Source: Sitta carolinensis
Taxonomy: Eukaryota > Chordata > Aves > Passeriformes > Sittidae
Length of the DNA stretch: 64,000 nucleotides
Assembly: GCA_032173965.1 (NCBI GenBank)
Contig: JAVUNC010000006.1
Coordinates: forward strand, 16,713,528-16,777,527
Direction: 5' to 3'
Under the pieces are notes generated by a model. That model did no database searches and had not been told where the DNA came from. It saw nothing but the letters and a program-made list of their open reading frames with translations. Shown here in pieces: positions 53,785 to 64,000 of the stretch. A program made the translations under genes and the position numbers. The stretch's first letter is position 1. Every line of letters starts with the position of its first letter.

Positions 53785-53891
53785 TCTTCTCTTCTCTTCT
53801 CTTCTCTTCTCTTCTCTTCTCTTCTCTTCTCTTCTCTCTTCTCTTCTCTTCTCTTCTCTTCTCTTCTCTTCTCTTCTCTTCTCTTCTCTTC
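53785..53891 (+). repeat. (TCTTC)n pentanucleotide microsatellite, pure pyrimidine
   Basis: 107 nt with pyrimidines only on the plus strand. The unit is TCTTC, with one phase slip around 53836-53838 caused by an extra CT. Because the unit is symmetric under reversal, each half is a mirror repeat. The frame 53748-54134 gains its serine/leucine/phenylalanine run from this tract and is not a gene. Confidence 0.97.
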
Positions 53892-54828
53892 ATTCAAATC
53901 CAAGAAGATAGATACTCTATAGAAAAAAGTGTTAATAGGCAGCAGGTTTCTGCAAAGGAGTTCTTGTGGACATATTTTATTTCTCTCTCAAAGTTTATAT
54001 TTTTCTTAATACATTCTGCTACTACTTTACATTGCCTGTTTAACAAGGTGTTTCATTTCAATTCATCATTTACACTGATTCTTCTGATATATAATAATGT
54101 GAAAATAGAGGTGGGAGGTAGATTTAAGACATGAAGAATTTATGAAAAATATAAAATATTATATTTAGGTTTTTTAACTAGATCAGATGCATACTGGATT
54201 TTCTATCAAAACAACATTGTTTTCCTTCTCAAATGAAAGAACATTTGTGGGTGGAAAGAGATGTCATTTTATTTAAGCAAATAAAACAATTCTGCTTTTG
54301 TAAACTTTTAGAAATTAACATAAATTTATATGAGAAAAATTGCATACAAATGAATTACAAAAAAGTTCCAATAAAACATTTTGATCTTATAAATTATATA
54401 AAAACTTACATAAAATTTATTGCCATTTAAGAATTTTTATGATCAGGATTTTCTAATGACTGTAATTTCTTGAGAGTAACTGCTCATAATTGTTTAACCT
54501 GATCACTTGTATTTTGATAGGGGTTATAATTCTTAGGGTACTCTGAAGCAACTATGGCAATCAGTTTAAAAAAATGCTGCAAGAAAAACATCCTTCTTCA
54601 ACTGCAAAGAAAATATTAATTCTATTCATATATAACTTTACTAATTTCTGATATACTTTTCTGCAAGTTATTTTCGTGATACATCAATAAATTTAGGTTC
54701 TTGTGTAACACACTATCACATGCAGTTGTGAATTCTAAATTCTCTTACAATTTTATAATTCCAGAATACATTCTGCTGACTGATATGTTTGGCTGATCAT
54801 TGTTTTCCCCAAACATTTAAAAAAATAT

Positions 54829-54868
54829 GTCTATGAAAAAAAAAATCTGTCTATGAAAAAAAATCTAG
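54829..54868 (+). repeat. Two-copy tandem tctatgaaaaaaa unit
   Basis: 'gtctatgaaaaaaaaaatct' is directly followed by 'gtctatgaaaaaaaatct'. The two units differ only in A-run length. Confidence 0.8.
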
Positions 54869-55202
54869 TCATTGTTCTTATTTAGGAAAAAACAAACAAA
54901 CAAATCAGATCTGAAGTAAGATATTTTCCTTGAGAGTAATACCAGCTTATGCAGAATTCTAAATTTCTCCTATGGAGTTCTGTTGAAGAGAAGCTGTTGA
55001 GCAGATGAAAAGTTTGCTCTCTTTCCTTAAAGTGGACTGAGATCTTGGGAGTTGCTCCTAGCAAAGAGACATTGTCACAGGCTGCTGTGTGCAGAGCAAG
55101 GAATTGTGCTGCCATCTCTTTTGTCATGCCTCAGTGCCATACATAAATAAAGCATGTACATGTTTACCTGTGTTTGTAGCAGATCAAAGATGATTGCACC
55201 TC

Positions 55203-55240
55203 TCCTGCATTGGTGAGGCTTCATCTGGAGCACTAGTCCT
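55203..55240 (+). mobile_element. Short CR1 ORF2-like fragment
   Basis: 'gcattggtgaggcttcatct' followed by 'ggagcacta' matches the CR1 ORF2 C-terminal coding region, which normally reads on to a 'gtgtccagttctgggc' segment. Here the match ends after about 35 bp. It is short enough to be coincidental. Confidence 0.35.
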
Positions 55241-58200
55241 ATTTCTACTGGGTGGAGTAAAGGAGGAGAGAAACAAGGAAATCTTGGAGATGATAAGTGC
55301 TGCTGCTGAAAAAGGCTGTCTCAGAAAGAGAACCTCTTCCACTCTTAGCAACTGTCTTTCCAGAATTCTACCACAAAGTCTACATTTCACCATTTCTAGT
55401 AGTAGTTCAATGGTCTCTGAAATATTTTTTCCTCTATATCTTTATCCCTCCTTGTTAAGTTCCTGTAATATTCAATAAGAAAATCAAAAAGCAATTAAAA
55501 TTTAACCTCATTTTCTCATACGCTATACATGCTACTCCTTTGAAAGCTGCACAAAAAATGGAGTGCAAAAGACCAAGCTGAATCTTTTAAGCAAAGGAAT
55601 TGAGTAATGAGTAACAGTCATCTTGTGACCCAAGCTGAATGGCCTCACTGGAAAAGTTAGCCATCTGAATATTATGCATACAAGATGTAGCCTGTATTGT
55701 TTGACACCTTGTACTTTAAGGCTACTTGCACAAGACAGTATTAAACTCCTCCTTGTCACCTTTATCTTAATACAGTCAGTTTATAGTAATGTTATATCTA
55801 ATTAAATGAAAAAGTATTTTCAAGAACATTTTTTCCCTTTTTTTGACTTGGTCATAGATCCAAAACAGATTTCAAAGAAGATGCCAAATCTGTGAGACTG
55901 GAAGGGTGTATCAAACCTTAAAAATTGAAGGCTACTTTGTGGCATTTTTGTGTAAAAATAGGTAAAACAGAGAATGCCTCACAGTTATGTCTGTCATTTA
56001 AAAAATGATTCAGTAGACTCAGAGGGCTCAGAAGTTAATTCACCCCTGAACATAAACACCTGAGAACGATTAAAGACTCTAAGTCTGTACCTCATCCCGT
56101 TGTTTCTGACAGTGAGTGGTTTTGCCACTTATTCCTATCCATCTCCTTTGTGTTGGTGAAGGAGCCTTATGAATGCCAAGATTACACTAGTATAGCGACA
56201 AGCTTGAAGAACTCTTTTTTTTAGGGATGGTAAATATATATTCTCATGTTTCTAAAAATGTGATATAATTTTTTTAAAAAGTAGTTCTTAGGATGAGAAA
56301 TCAGCAGCTTTAATAATTCCTATCTGTAGTGATGAATTTACATTTTTTGCATTGTACACTGGTGAATGTAATAAAAGCTTAATATATTGAATCACCTTCA
56401 TGACCTCAAATAATTTTTGCATTCGTGGGTTTTTTTCTGTTCAAGCAATTTTTCTAAAACCATTCATGTGTTACGCAACCTTTTTTCTTGGAGATGTTAC
56501 TGTTTAAAATGTCCATTCTAAGGCTTTTAATTTCAAAATATGAAATTATTCACTCTCATAGTTCAACTTTTGAATACGTCATACTATTGTATCAATACTC
56601 CTATTTCTGAATTTAATTCCTGTAGTTAAATACCGGAGTAAATGCAAGTATCTAAAACATCAGGAAACATTTATTTAAATGAAAAAAATTACTGTTATTA
56701 AGAGCTGCAATTACTGAACTAAAGAGAGTATTACAATATAAAATGTTTTATACTTATGCAATTTCATTAAAAGTCCCTTTAAAAGTCTATAGTATATACT
56801 TCATGTAAAAACTTGTAGGCATCTTCTTCCTCATATATTTGCTCTAACTTACTTTGCATTTCTTTTTTTATTGTTATGAAGAAAATTTCTAAACAAAACT
56901 TGTGAATATACTTCAGAGTTATGGGTTTTCCATTTTTGTGGAGATGTTGCTCAAGTGGTTTCTGCCTTGGTTTTCAAATATAATCTTGAAAAGGTAAGAA
57001 AATTTTCTAAAATATATATTGTTGTAAATATGACTCATCTAGCAATCAGAATAGTGTGAAGACAAACTGATGTGAGGACTGCACAAAAGATGTGGTACAT
57101 ACTTATATTTTCATTTGGCAACTATTTTAAGAGGGCTTTGAAAAACACTAGACATGACATTAAATTGTACTAGGTGGGCCCTTTAGACCAGAACATTACA
57201 AAAAAGATGATTTCTGCTCATCACCATAGCAACTATTTGTGCTATTTTTAAGGGTTATAGGAAAAATTGGATTCTGCTACAGAATATTACCCCCCAAATC
57301 TTAAATAAAGTTGATGATAATTAAACCTTTCCTGAAGGTCCTACATCCTAGAATTCCTGAAATGCTGACAACTGGCCTTCTCTCCTTTGTCAAGCATCGG
57401 TGACATACTTTCTTATTATTAACTACATATTATTCTGTTATTGGGGTTTGGTAGTTATACAGCACAGGAACACTCTATTTAAGACAAAAACCTACTGTTG
57501 AATTCAATGTCACTGCAGAGTTTTATAGCAGAGAGGAATTGCCTTGATAAATGGCCCTGACATTAGTGTTTTCATGACTCTACCTTCAATGTCATTGCAT
57601 CACGGTGCAGAGTGCTAAAGTGAGACCACTGCTACCTTCCAACAACATATTAAGTTGAAGCTCACTCTATCTCTAGATCCCATAGGCACAATAAATGGAG
57701 AAAATAACACATTTACAAACTGATAAAATCCAGCAAAGCTAATAAAATCAGACACTTTATAGCTTGGCTAATAGTATCCTTTGAAGGGCATCAAATACCA
57801 CATCATGTACTACTCTGAGGGAAATCAATTTAGGTACAGCAATTCTGCCTCTGAACTATGCATTTAAACACACAGGAGATACTAAAGCTAATCAACTCCT
57901 AATGATAGAAATTTTACAATTAATGCCTTGTTTCTGTTAATGTGGTTTTATGCTGCTTTAATAGAAGCAGCAATCATATCAAATTGTTCCAATTTCAATA
58001 AGGAAGTTCTTCCAAAATTTTAGAAATATTTCAGCTACTACAATCTCTTTCCTTGTGTTTTGCATGTCTCTTGGAAAGATATCATCATATGTCACTTCAG
58101 CAAATAAGATATTTTTTTTATTATTGCCAGACAACAACAACAATAACTGCATTATTCATTTGTTCTGGCTCAAAAAATAGTACAAATCCTTTTTATTTTT

Positions 58201-59997
58201 TGATAACACATTCTTTGCAGTTATTAACAATATATGGATTGCATTTGTTCTCATGTTGCAGTTTAAACGAATGCTTCCATTTACTTTTACTTTTACTTTC
58301 ACAGCTGGATTTCACTGTGTTGAGCTTGAGTACCAAGTGTCAAATCTAGTCTGTGCTGAGGTTTATCTACCCTTGATCTCTGATCACTTACCTCATTAAC
58401 AATGTCTAATCTGTCAGGAGTTCAAAACCAAACTGGTTAGGTAGCACAGAAATGTGGTGTAGAATGCCTTGAAAGGCACTAACAGCCATTTGTGCTCTGA
58501 TTCTATTAGACCTGACAAATTAATCAAGGTTAAGCCTGGATAGTAATAATGGAGGAAATTTCCAAGGATGAACTAGACTAAGAAACGTAGTACTCATCCA
58601 TTTTTGTCATTATCTCAAAGATCACGAAGAGAATGTCAGTATACTTCAGAACAGAGACTGGTATTTTATTATGATTTTTTGAGTCACATAGTGGTAAAGA
58701 TTGAGACCTGAAGACCTGTTTGCTTCCATTGCTAAAAAATACCTAAATACATAAATAATTAAAACCTATAGTATGTGTTCTTGATCCAAGAACTTGCAAT
58801 AGAAAGGCAAAGCAGTATTTCTGTAGAACACAACAAATAAATTTTCAAAGGAAAGCCACAAAATTATTTTTGTGAGCAATGTAGCTGAAAATCATAAAGG
58901 GTAGGTGGCAACTTTCATGGAGAGCAGTTGTTTCTTCTAGTATCCTGAGCTCATATGTTGTCACCATATTCAAGCAATGTCTGCAGATCTATCAGCTGCA
59001 ATTCAATCTCATTTAATAAGAAATTATGGTCACCATTATGAACTCAGGAAAAATTGTTAAAAATTTCCATCACGTACACAATAAAAATGTTATAATAAGA
59101 CTGAACAACTAAATTCCTAGTTTTTTTGTGTTAGGCTGTATATAAGTAATTGGGTATTAATATCTCCAGGTAAAATATACTTCTAACTCCCAATTACCTG
59201 TAATGCAATTGCCATTTGGTCTTATTCAGCAATTGCATTCCATCTTTGAAATAGCTCCATATCTCAGATATGTGAGATAAGCTTCATTTTTTTGAATTTT
59301 GAAAGAAAACTAATTTATACATATGCACATTTACATATATAAAAATAAATAAAAGCTGATAGAAACAAAGATCTTTGAAAAACATGGAATAAGCTATGCA
59401 TGGTAGATGATTGTTCATGGTACTTCCTGCAGCATCAAGGAAGTGCTGGGTATTGAATAGAATGGAACAAATGACATTATCAACATTAATTAATAGGTTG
59501 ACTAAATAATAAATAAGATAAAACCTTACTAGTAAGAGATCTGTGAATCAAAGTCCTCGTAAAATGCTTTGTATTTTTTTTTAATATTAAAAAAGGAAAA
59601 GAAAAAGGTATGACAAACTCTTAATTGTGAGGTCTTTTCAACTTTTTTCACCTTTTGAACTCGTATGAATTCTTGCTATATATTAGGCGCTGACACATCT
59701 GACATAAATAAGCAGTTGTATTTGCCACATGAATTAAATGGTTCTGGCATGTTTTTATAAGATCACAGAATGTCTTGTTTTACTGGAAAGATTGCTTCAT
59801 GCTCTATGGTTGTGTACTTTCTAGGCCAATGTATTTCTTCTAGAGCTGATCAAAGACTGACTGACATGCCTTGGAAGACAAGAATAAGCATTTTAGGAAG
59901 TGTTATTATCCTATCTCAGCATATGTCTGTTACATCCTCAGCCATCTAAATGTAATGTTCATGTATGTTGTACTAATATCTGTTACTGATATAACGT

Positions 59998-60030
59998 AAT
60001 CAGTCATTCATAGGAATCAGTCATTCATAT
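59998..60030 (+). repeat. Two-copy direct repeat aatcagtcattcata
   Basis: Two exact 15-bp copies separated by two bases (gg). No transposon or gene context. Confidence 0.8.
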
Positions 60031-60642
60031 GTAATCATATTCACAGTGGCTTGTATACCCTCTAATTAAGGACAGAAAATAAGGTTTGTGCAAAAGAGAA
60101 GCTAAGGATTTCTATTCTGTGCTGAAAAAACTGACTGTTTAAAAACCTTTTGATTTTGACTTGATGGCTATGTTATCTCATGTACAATGGAGAGACAGGA
60201 CAGTGAGATCAAATCTCAATTCTGAAAAGGGAAAACTCTTGAAATTTAACATGTTATCATCACCTTCCTTTTCTCAGCCTGTGAAATGGTGATAGCCAAT
60301 ATCTTCTGTCACTAATTGTAAACAGCTACAGGTACCCTAATATTTAGACAAAGTAACAACCTATATGAACACACGTTACCTTCCTCTGTTCTTTCTGCAA
60401 TAGTCATGGCCGTCTTTTCTTCCACTTCTTTATTTAACCTTTTGCTCTGTGTGCATCAGTTACCTTCCTGATATGAACAAAATAATGCAGATCTCTTTTT
60501 AAAGTATATTTTAGGTAGATAGACATATAATAAATACATTATATCTCCCTAAATATCCATAGATACAATCAGTAACAAAGTCTAAATTATAGATATCTTA
60601 ATAATTGCCTCTAAACTGTGTTTCAATATTCATTCATCACCA

Positions 60643-60690
60643 AAAAAAAACAAACAAACAAAAAAAAAAAACCACAAAAAAAAACCCCAG
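60643..60690 (+). repeat. A-rich (CAAA)n-like low-complexity stretch
   Basis: Runs of A broken by single C residues, including three CAAA units, ending in 'aaaaccccag'. Simple sequence. Confidence 0.85.
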
Positions 60691-62735
60691 ACTGAATGTA
60701 TTAATTAAAAAAATTTAATTATTACTAAAGTTCTTATGCCACCAGAACTCCTACAATATGACAACTAATTAAATACTAAATATCTAGGAGGCTTCAGAAG
60801 TACACAGCAGTGCTTCTTACACTTCAGATGAAATAATTCCATTTTCCATTAATCCTTATTTTTCCATCATCTCTTTTGAACAGACTATTCAATATTTTAC
60901 CTCCTAGAGTGTTTTGTGTACTGTGTGGGGACAACCAATGCAAGATAAGCACGAACATCTAAAGCAAAACTTAATCTTTCAGAAAAGTGAAGAGAGATTA
61001 ATTTCCTGGAAACTTCTGTAAATTTTTCTTTTCTGTGCAGTTCTTTCTTTTTCAGGTTGTGTGCTTGCTAAATGTACTCCAACAATAACTAGGACTGTAC
61101 CTTATGTGCAACATTTCTGAGTTTCTACAGACAAAGGTTACCCTTGGCTCCTGCTACAGCTATTTAACAAGTGAATGTGTCTTAGTGAGCCCCAGGTCTT
61201 TTCAAGTAGTCTAATATTATAACTTTGGTGACAATTCTAATTTATCCTGATTATTTCTTTGGATCTTTCTTCTACAAAATCAATAATAGCTAAGGGTTTA
61301 ATGGCATGCTTATTCTGGTCCATGCTCAGTGTGTTTCAAAGTGCCAAGGTAAGGTTACTACTTGATAGCTGGTTTTAGTTTCACCTGTTTGTGTCTGTTG
61401 TCTGACTTGTGTTTCAACACACCTTTGTCAGTCACCTTTTTTCATTGCTTTTTGTACCAGTTTGACATTGAACTTAGGCCTGCTCACCTATTCCTAATGA
61501 ACCACAATCTTCTCTTCTGTTCCAGTCTCCTGTCTAAGCTTTGTCTTTTTCCAGGCAGAAGAAGGTAATATCTCATGAGGAACTTTTGTGTCAGTAGATA
61601 CAGATTTACCAAACAGGATAAGAAAGCTTCTAAACTGTAACTTCCTAGGAATTTAAATTCAACTTGCATATTAGCAGCAGAATGTTTAGACGTCAAGTAT
61701 GGGGTCATCAATGAGTGTTTGGTTACACTTATCCCCACTCCTGAAATGCAGGTATGTGACAACCTTCTTCCCACCATGTAGCAGGATGTGTGAGAGGCTT
61801 TCCTTTCGTTGCTTGTGCTGTTATCAGTGTTTCACCTGCTTCTATTTCATCACATTAGTTATGGTGAAACATTGAGAGAGAAATGGTCTCTTGTCTATGT
61901 TGTCATTGTTATCACTGCTTCAGCACTTAATGCCATCAAATGTTATTTCTATGTCTCTGTGAGTTGGCAGGGGAAGTTCTAATATTCAGATTCAGATTCA
62001 GATTTCAGCCATGTCTTTGACTTCTTAAATTACTCAGCAGTATGCAGAATAAAGTTGAAAGATGTTCATTGTGTATGGCATCATTTAAAAATTGCTTTAA
62101 CCTACAAGATTCTTGCCTGAACATCCCCTGAAATTTGAACTTCAAGGAATCATTAAAAAGGGGCATTTTGTTTACAATGTTATCTTGTTCTGGTTGTGAT
62201 TCCTTGTGTCCACAAAATCCCTTGCTGTTGATAAGTGTGCATTTATATATTTCTGGTTTATATTCTGACATGAAGATATTTTTACTGAGCATTGACTAAA
62301 GTTATTTCTTTTAGTGCATTCCTGACACAGTTCTACCTTTTAGTATGAAAAGTATCTTTATTTTATTTAGCTAAACCAGGTTGTTGTCCTGTCACTGAAA
62401 TCTGGTTTATAAATCATCCCTCAAGAGCTATAAATACCTATATACCTATAATATCACTTAATGTGTCTCTTTTACTTGAGATTAACTCCACAATCTGATT
62501 GTTTTCCTGTGTCAAGTTGTCTTTGTTCAGTGCTTTGTCATTCTCAGCAGATCCTTACATTAAAAATACATTTGTGTTACAACTACTTTTGAGTTACTTT
62601 GAGTAAAATTCATGCTATACACTAGAAAATTGAATATAATTTAAGGACATGGCCTTTCATGTTTTTATTACGGTATATCAGGATACTAACTCCTGGAAAA
62701 ACTGTTTTCTCATAGTGTGAGTGGGTGTACACTTA

Positions 62736-62780
62736 TCAGGCAAAAAAACTGTCTGGATGGCAAGGCCCAGAGTGTGCCAG
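62736..62780 (+). mobile_element. CR1 ORF2 scrap
   Basis: 'aaaaaactgtctggatggca' followed by 'aggcccagagtgtg' resembles the CR1 reverse transcriptase-region segment that normally reads 'aactggctggatggc' and 'cgggcccagagagt'. Only about 40 bp are recognisable on the plus strand. Confidence 0.45.
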
Positions 62781-62959
62781 TTCCCTCAGTGAATCCATGA
62801 TGAAGACTCCTACTGATTTTCTTGTCTGAGTATGGTTTTCATGGACTTGATTTGCAGAATATTGATTTTATATATTAATAATTAACAATATAGTAGGATG
62901 GTTAGAAACGTGATAAAACTGAAGATAACTTCTTCCTACTACCCACTTCTTCCCAATCT

Positions 62960-63780
62960 CAACTTCACTCCCTCATTCTCACCTTCAGTGGCACAGGCAA
63001 ATGAAGAATGTGGCTGCAGTTAATTCATCTCTGAATGCTCATCTGAATCCACATCTCTGCTGCTCCTTCCTCTTCACACTTTTCCCTTGCTCTAGCATGG
63101 GCCCTCCTCCAACAGGATACAGTCCTTTATGAGCTACAACAACTTGTCCTTCCCATGTGCTGCAGTTCTCTAAGAGTGGCTCCATCATGTGTTCATTTCA
63201 TGGGACAGCTTTTATGAACAGACAGCTCCAGAACAGGTCCCCCATGGACCCTAATTCCAGTAAAAAAAGTGATTTTGTGTGGGCTTCTCTCCACAGTCTG
63301 TAGTTACTTCCAGGAGCCCCAAGCAGAGTAGGGTCTCCACGGTGTGCAGCTTCCTTCAGGCCATCTCCCCGTGCTGCAGCATGGGTTCCTCCCCAGGCTG
63401 CAGGGTTGATATTTTCTCTGACATGGTCCTCCAGGGGCTGCAGGCAGACAACCTACCCAGAGTCACCTCCACAGGCTTCAAAGGAATCTCTGCTCCAGTG
63501 CTTGAAGCATGTTCTGCTCCTCCTTCCTCCCTGACCTTGGTGTCCGTGGCGTTGTTCAATTTTTATCTCACTTTCTTCTTTTACAGATTCTATCAATGTG
63601 GTTTTTACCCTTTCTCAGATCTGCTTACATGGAGGTACCACTAACTTTATCAATAGGCTCAGCTTTAGGCAGCAGTGGGTACAATTTGGAGCCAGGTGGG
63701 ATTTTTTTGTCCAAGACAGGCTGGCTTCTCACAGAGGTCACTCCTGCAGCCCTCCCTACTATCAAAACCCCATAGCATAA
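62960..63780 (+). repeat. Long GC-richer avian interspersed repeat, likely LTR-retrotransposon-associated
   Basis: This ~800-bp block is richer in G+C than its surroundings. It has recurring phrases: 'ctgcagcatgggttcctcc', 'tccaggggctgcaggcagac', 'ctccacaggcttcaaaggaa', 'atctctgctccagtgcttga', 'ctccctgaccttggtgtccg', 'aataggctcagctttaggca', 'caatttggagccaggtggga' and 'tactatcaaaaccccatagc'. I know this order from a repeat common in bird genomes, which I believe is part of an ERVL-type element; the class assignment is memory-based. The plus frames at 63279-63644 and 63509-63775 lie inside it and are not host genes. Confidence 0.6.
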
Positions 63781-64000
63781 CACAAATATAACCAGTTTTC
63801 AAAAAAGGAAGGAAATTGGGGAACTTCCTCAATCAAGAAGATATTCCTGAAGTTCATCTTTAATTAATTAGTCAACAAAATACTAATTTCTGCTTCAGCC
63901 TGAGATTTTAATTTCTGAGAGGACAAATCAGGCTCTTGAAGGATCACATAATGCAATATAATATTTCAGTGAATAGAGTAAAGGAAATATGGAAATCAAG
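63781..64000. other. AT-rich flank at window end
   Basis: About 220 bp of AT-rich DNA following the avian repeat. The LTR expected if the repeat were the 3' part of an intact element is not seen here. Nothing else recognised. Confidence 0.5.

Larger units (their letters stand above)
53892..62735. other. Non-coding unique DNA
   Basis: Nearly 9 kb with no recognised gene. The longest frames (55194-55478, 58053-58349, 61484-61777, 62005-62292) are all under 100 codons and featureless. Small simple features are the paired 'tctatgaaaaaaaa' unit at 54829-54868, a two-copy 'aatcagtcattcata' at 59998-60030 and an A/C-rich run at 60643-60690. A tiny CR1-like scrap is at 55203-55240. Between 55760 and 58052, and between 58350 and 61361, no open frame reaches 60 codons. 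Confidence 0.5.

Noticed and set aside
53748..54134. 128-codon plus-strand frame with a Ser/Leu/Phe repeat
   Set aside because: The repeat is the translation of the TCTTC microsatellite, not a protein domain.
59757..59790. 'atcacagaatgtcttg' string resembling the complement of a CR1 3' end
   Set aside because: The diagnostic 'gttggaagggacc' segment that should follow is absent, so the match is too short.
1..64000. Bacterial-type features such as CRISPR arrays, operons, riboswitches and ribosome binding sites
   Set aside because: The CR1 and LTR elements, CpG depletion and lack of coding density show vertebrate nuclear DNA. No regularly spaced identical repeats of CRISPR type were seen.
1..64000. 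tRNA, rRNA, snRNA or recognised miRNA genes
   Set aside because: I found no B-box-like ggttcgaatcc string, no rRNA core sequence and no miRNA seed or hairpin I could name. A covariance-model scan would be needed to exclude diverged copies.

Overview
The window looks like a stretch of bird nuclear genome, probably a non-galliform (neoavian) species. The evidence is the interspersed repeats. There are several CR1 retrotransposon copies with the typical avian 3' end, where 'gggtcccttccaactcagg' runs into an ATTCTATG-type microsatellite. There are also LTR sequences of a type I know from songbird-like genomes. The DNA is AT-rich and CpG-poor by eye, with many poly-A and poly-T runs. Family names come from memory of consensus sequences, since no database search was possible.

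I found no host protein-coding gene or RNA gene. The longest open frames are about 130 codons. They come from low-complexity DNA, from repeats, or from frames with no recognisable domain. The window therefore reads as a gene desert or part of a very large intron. I could not confirm any exon, promoter, tRNA, miRNA or CpG island.

Layout: 1-3784 is unique AT-rich DNA. At 3785-4183 lies a solo ERVL-type LTR on the + strand with a TATA-like box. 4184-15319 is mostly unique, with long poly-A runs. A CR1 3' end lies at 15320-15535 and an older CR1/L3-like remnant at about 15869-15960. At 23262-23640 is a GC-richer block with a degenerate motif spaced about 35 bp apart. A putative 233-bp LTR lies at 25709-25941, and a decayed fragment of the same LTR family as the first at 27441-27600. 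27601-41387 is unique DNA.

From 41388 to 48885 the window becomes repeat-dense. There are two minus-strand CR1 pieces, a plus-strand CR1 3' tip, and then a plus-strand CR1 ORF2 segment (45895-46852) that stops abruptly. About 1.8 kb of different DNA follows, with broken gag-like reading frames on the minus strand. A CR1 3' end (48675-48885) comes next in the original orientation. The simplest reading is an insertion into, or replacement of the middle of, one CR1 copy.

48886-62735 is again mostly unique, with an AAT microsatellite (52031-52071), a 107-bp pure-pyrimidine TCTTC tract (53785-53891) and a tiny CR1 fragment near 55203. The right end holds a CR1 ORF2 scrap (62736-62780) and a long GC-richer avian repeat (about 62960-63780), probably LTR-retrotransposon-associated.

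Nothing here amounts to a new functional system. The most informative structures are the interrupted CR1 with its unclassified insert, the mirror-symmetric pyrimidine tract and the degenerate ~35-bp array.
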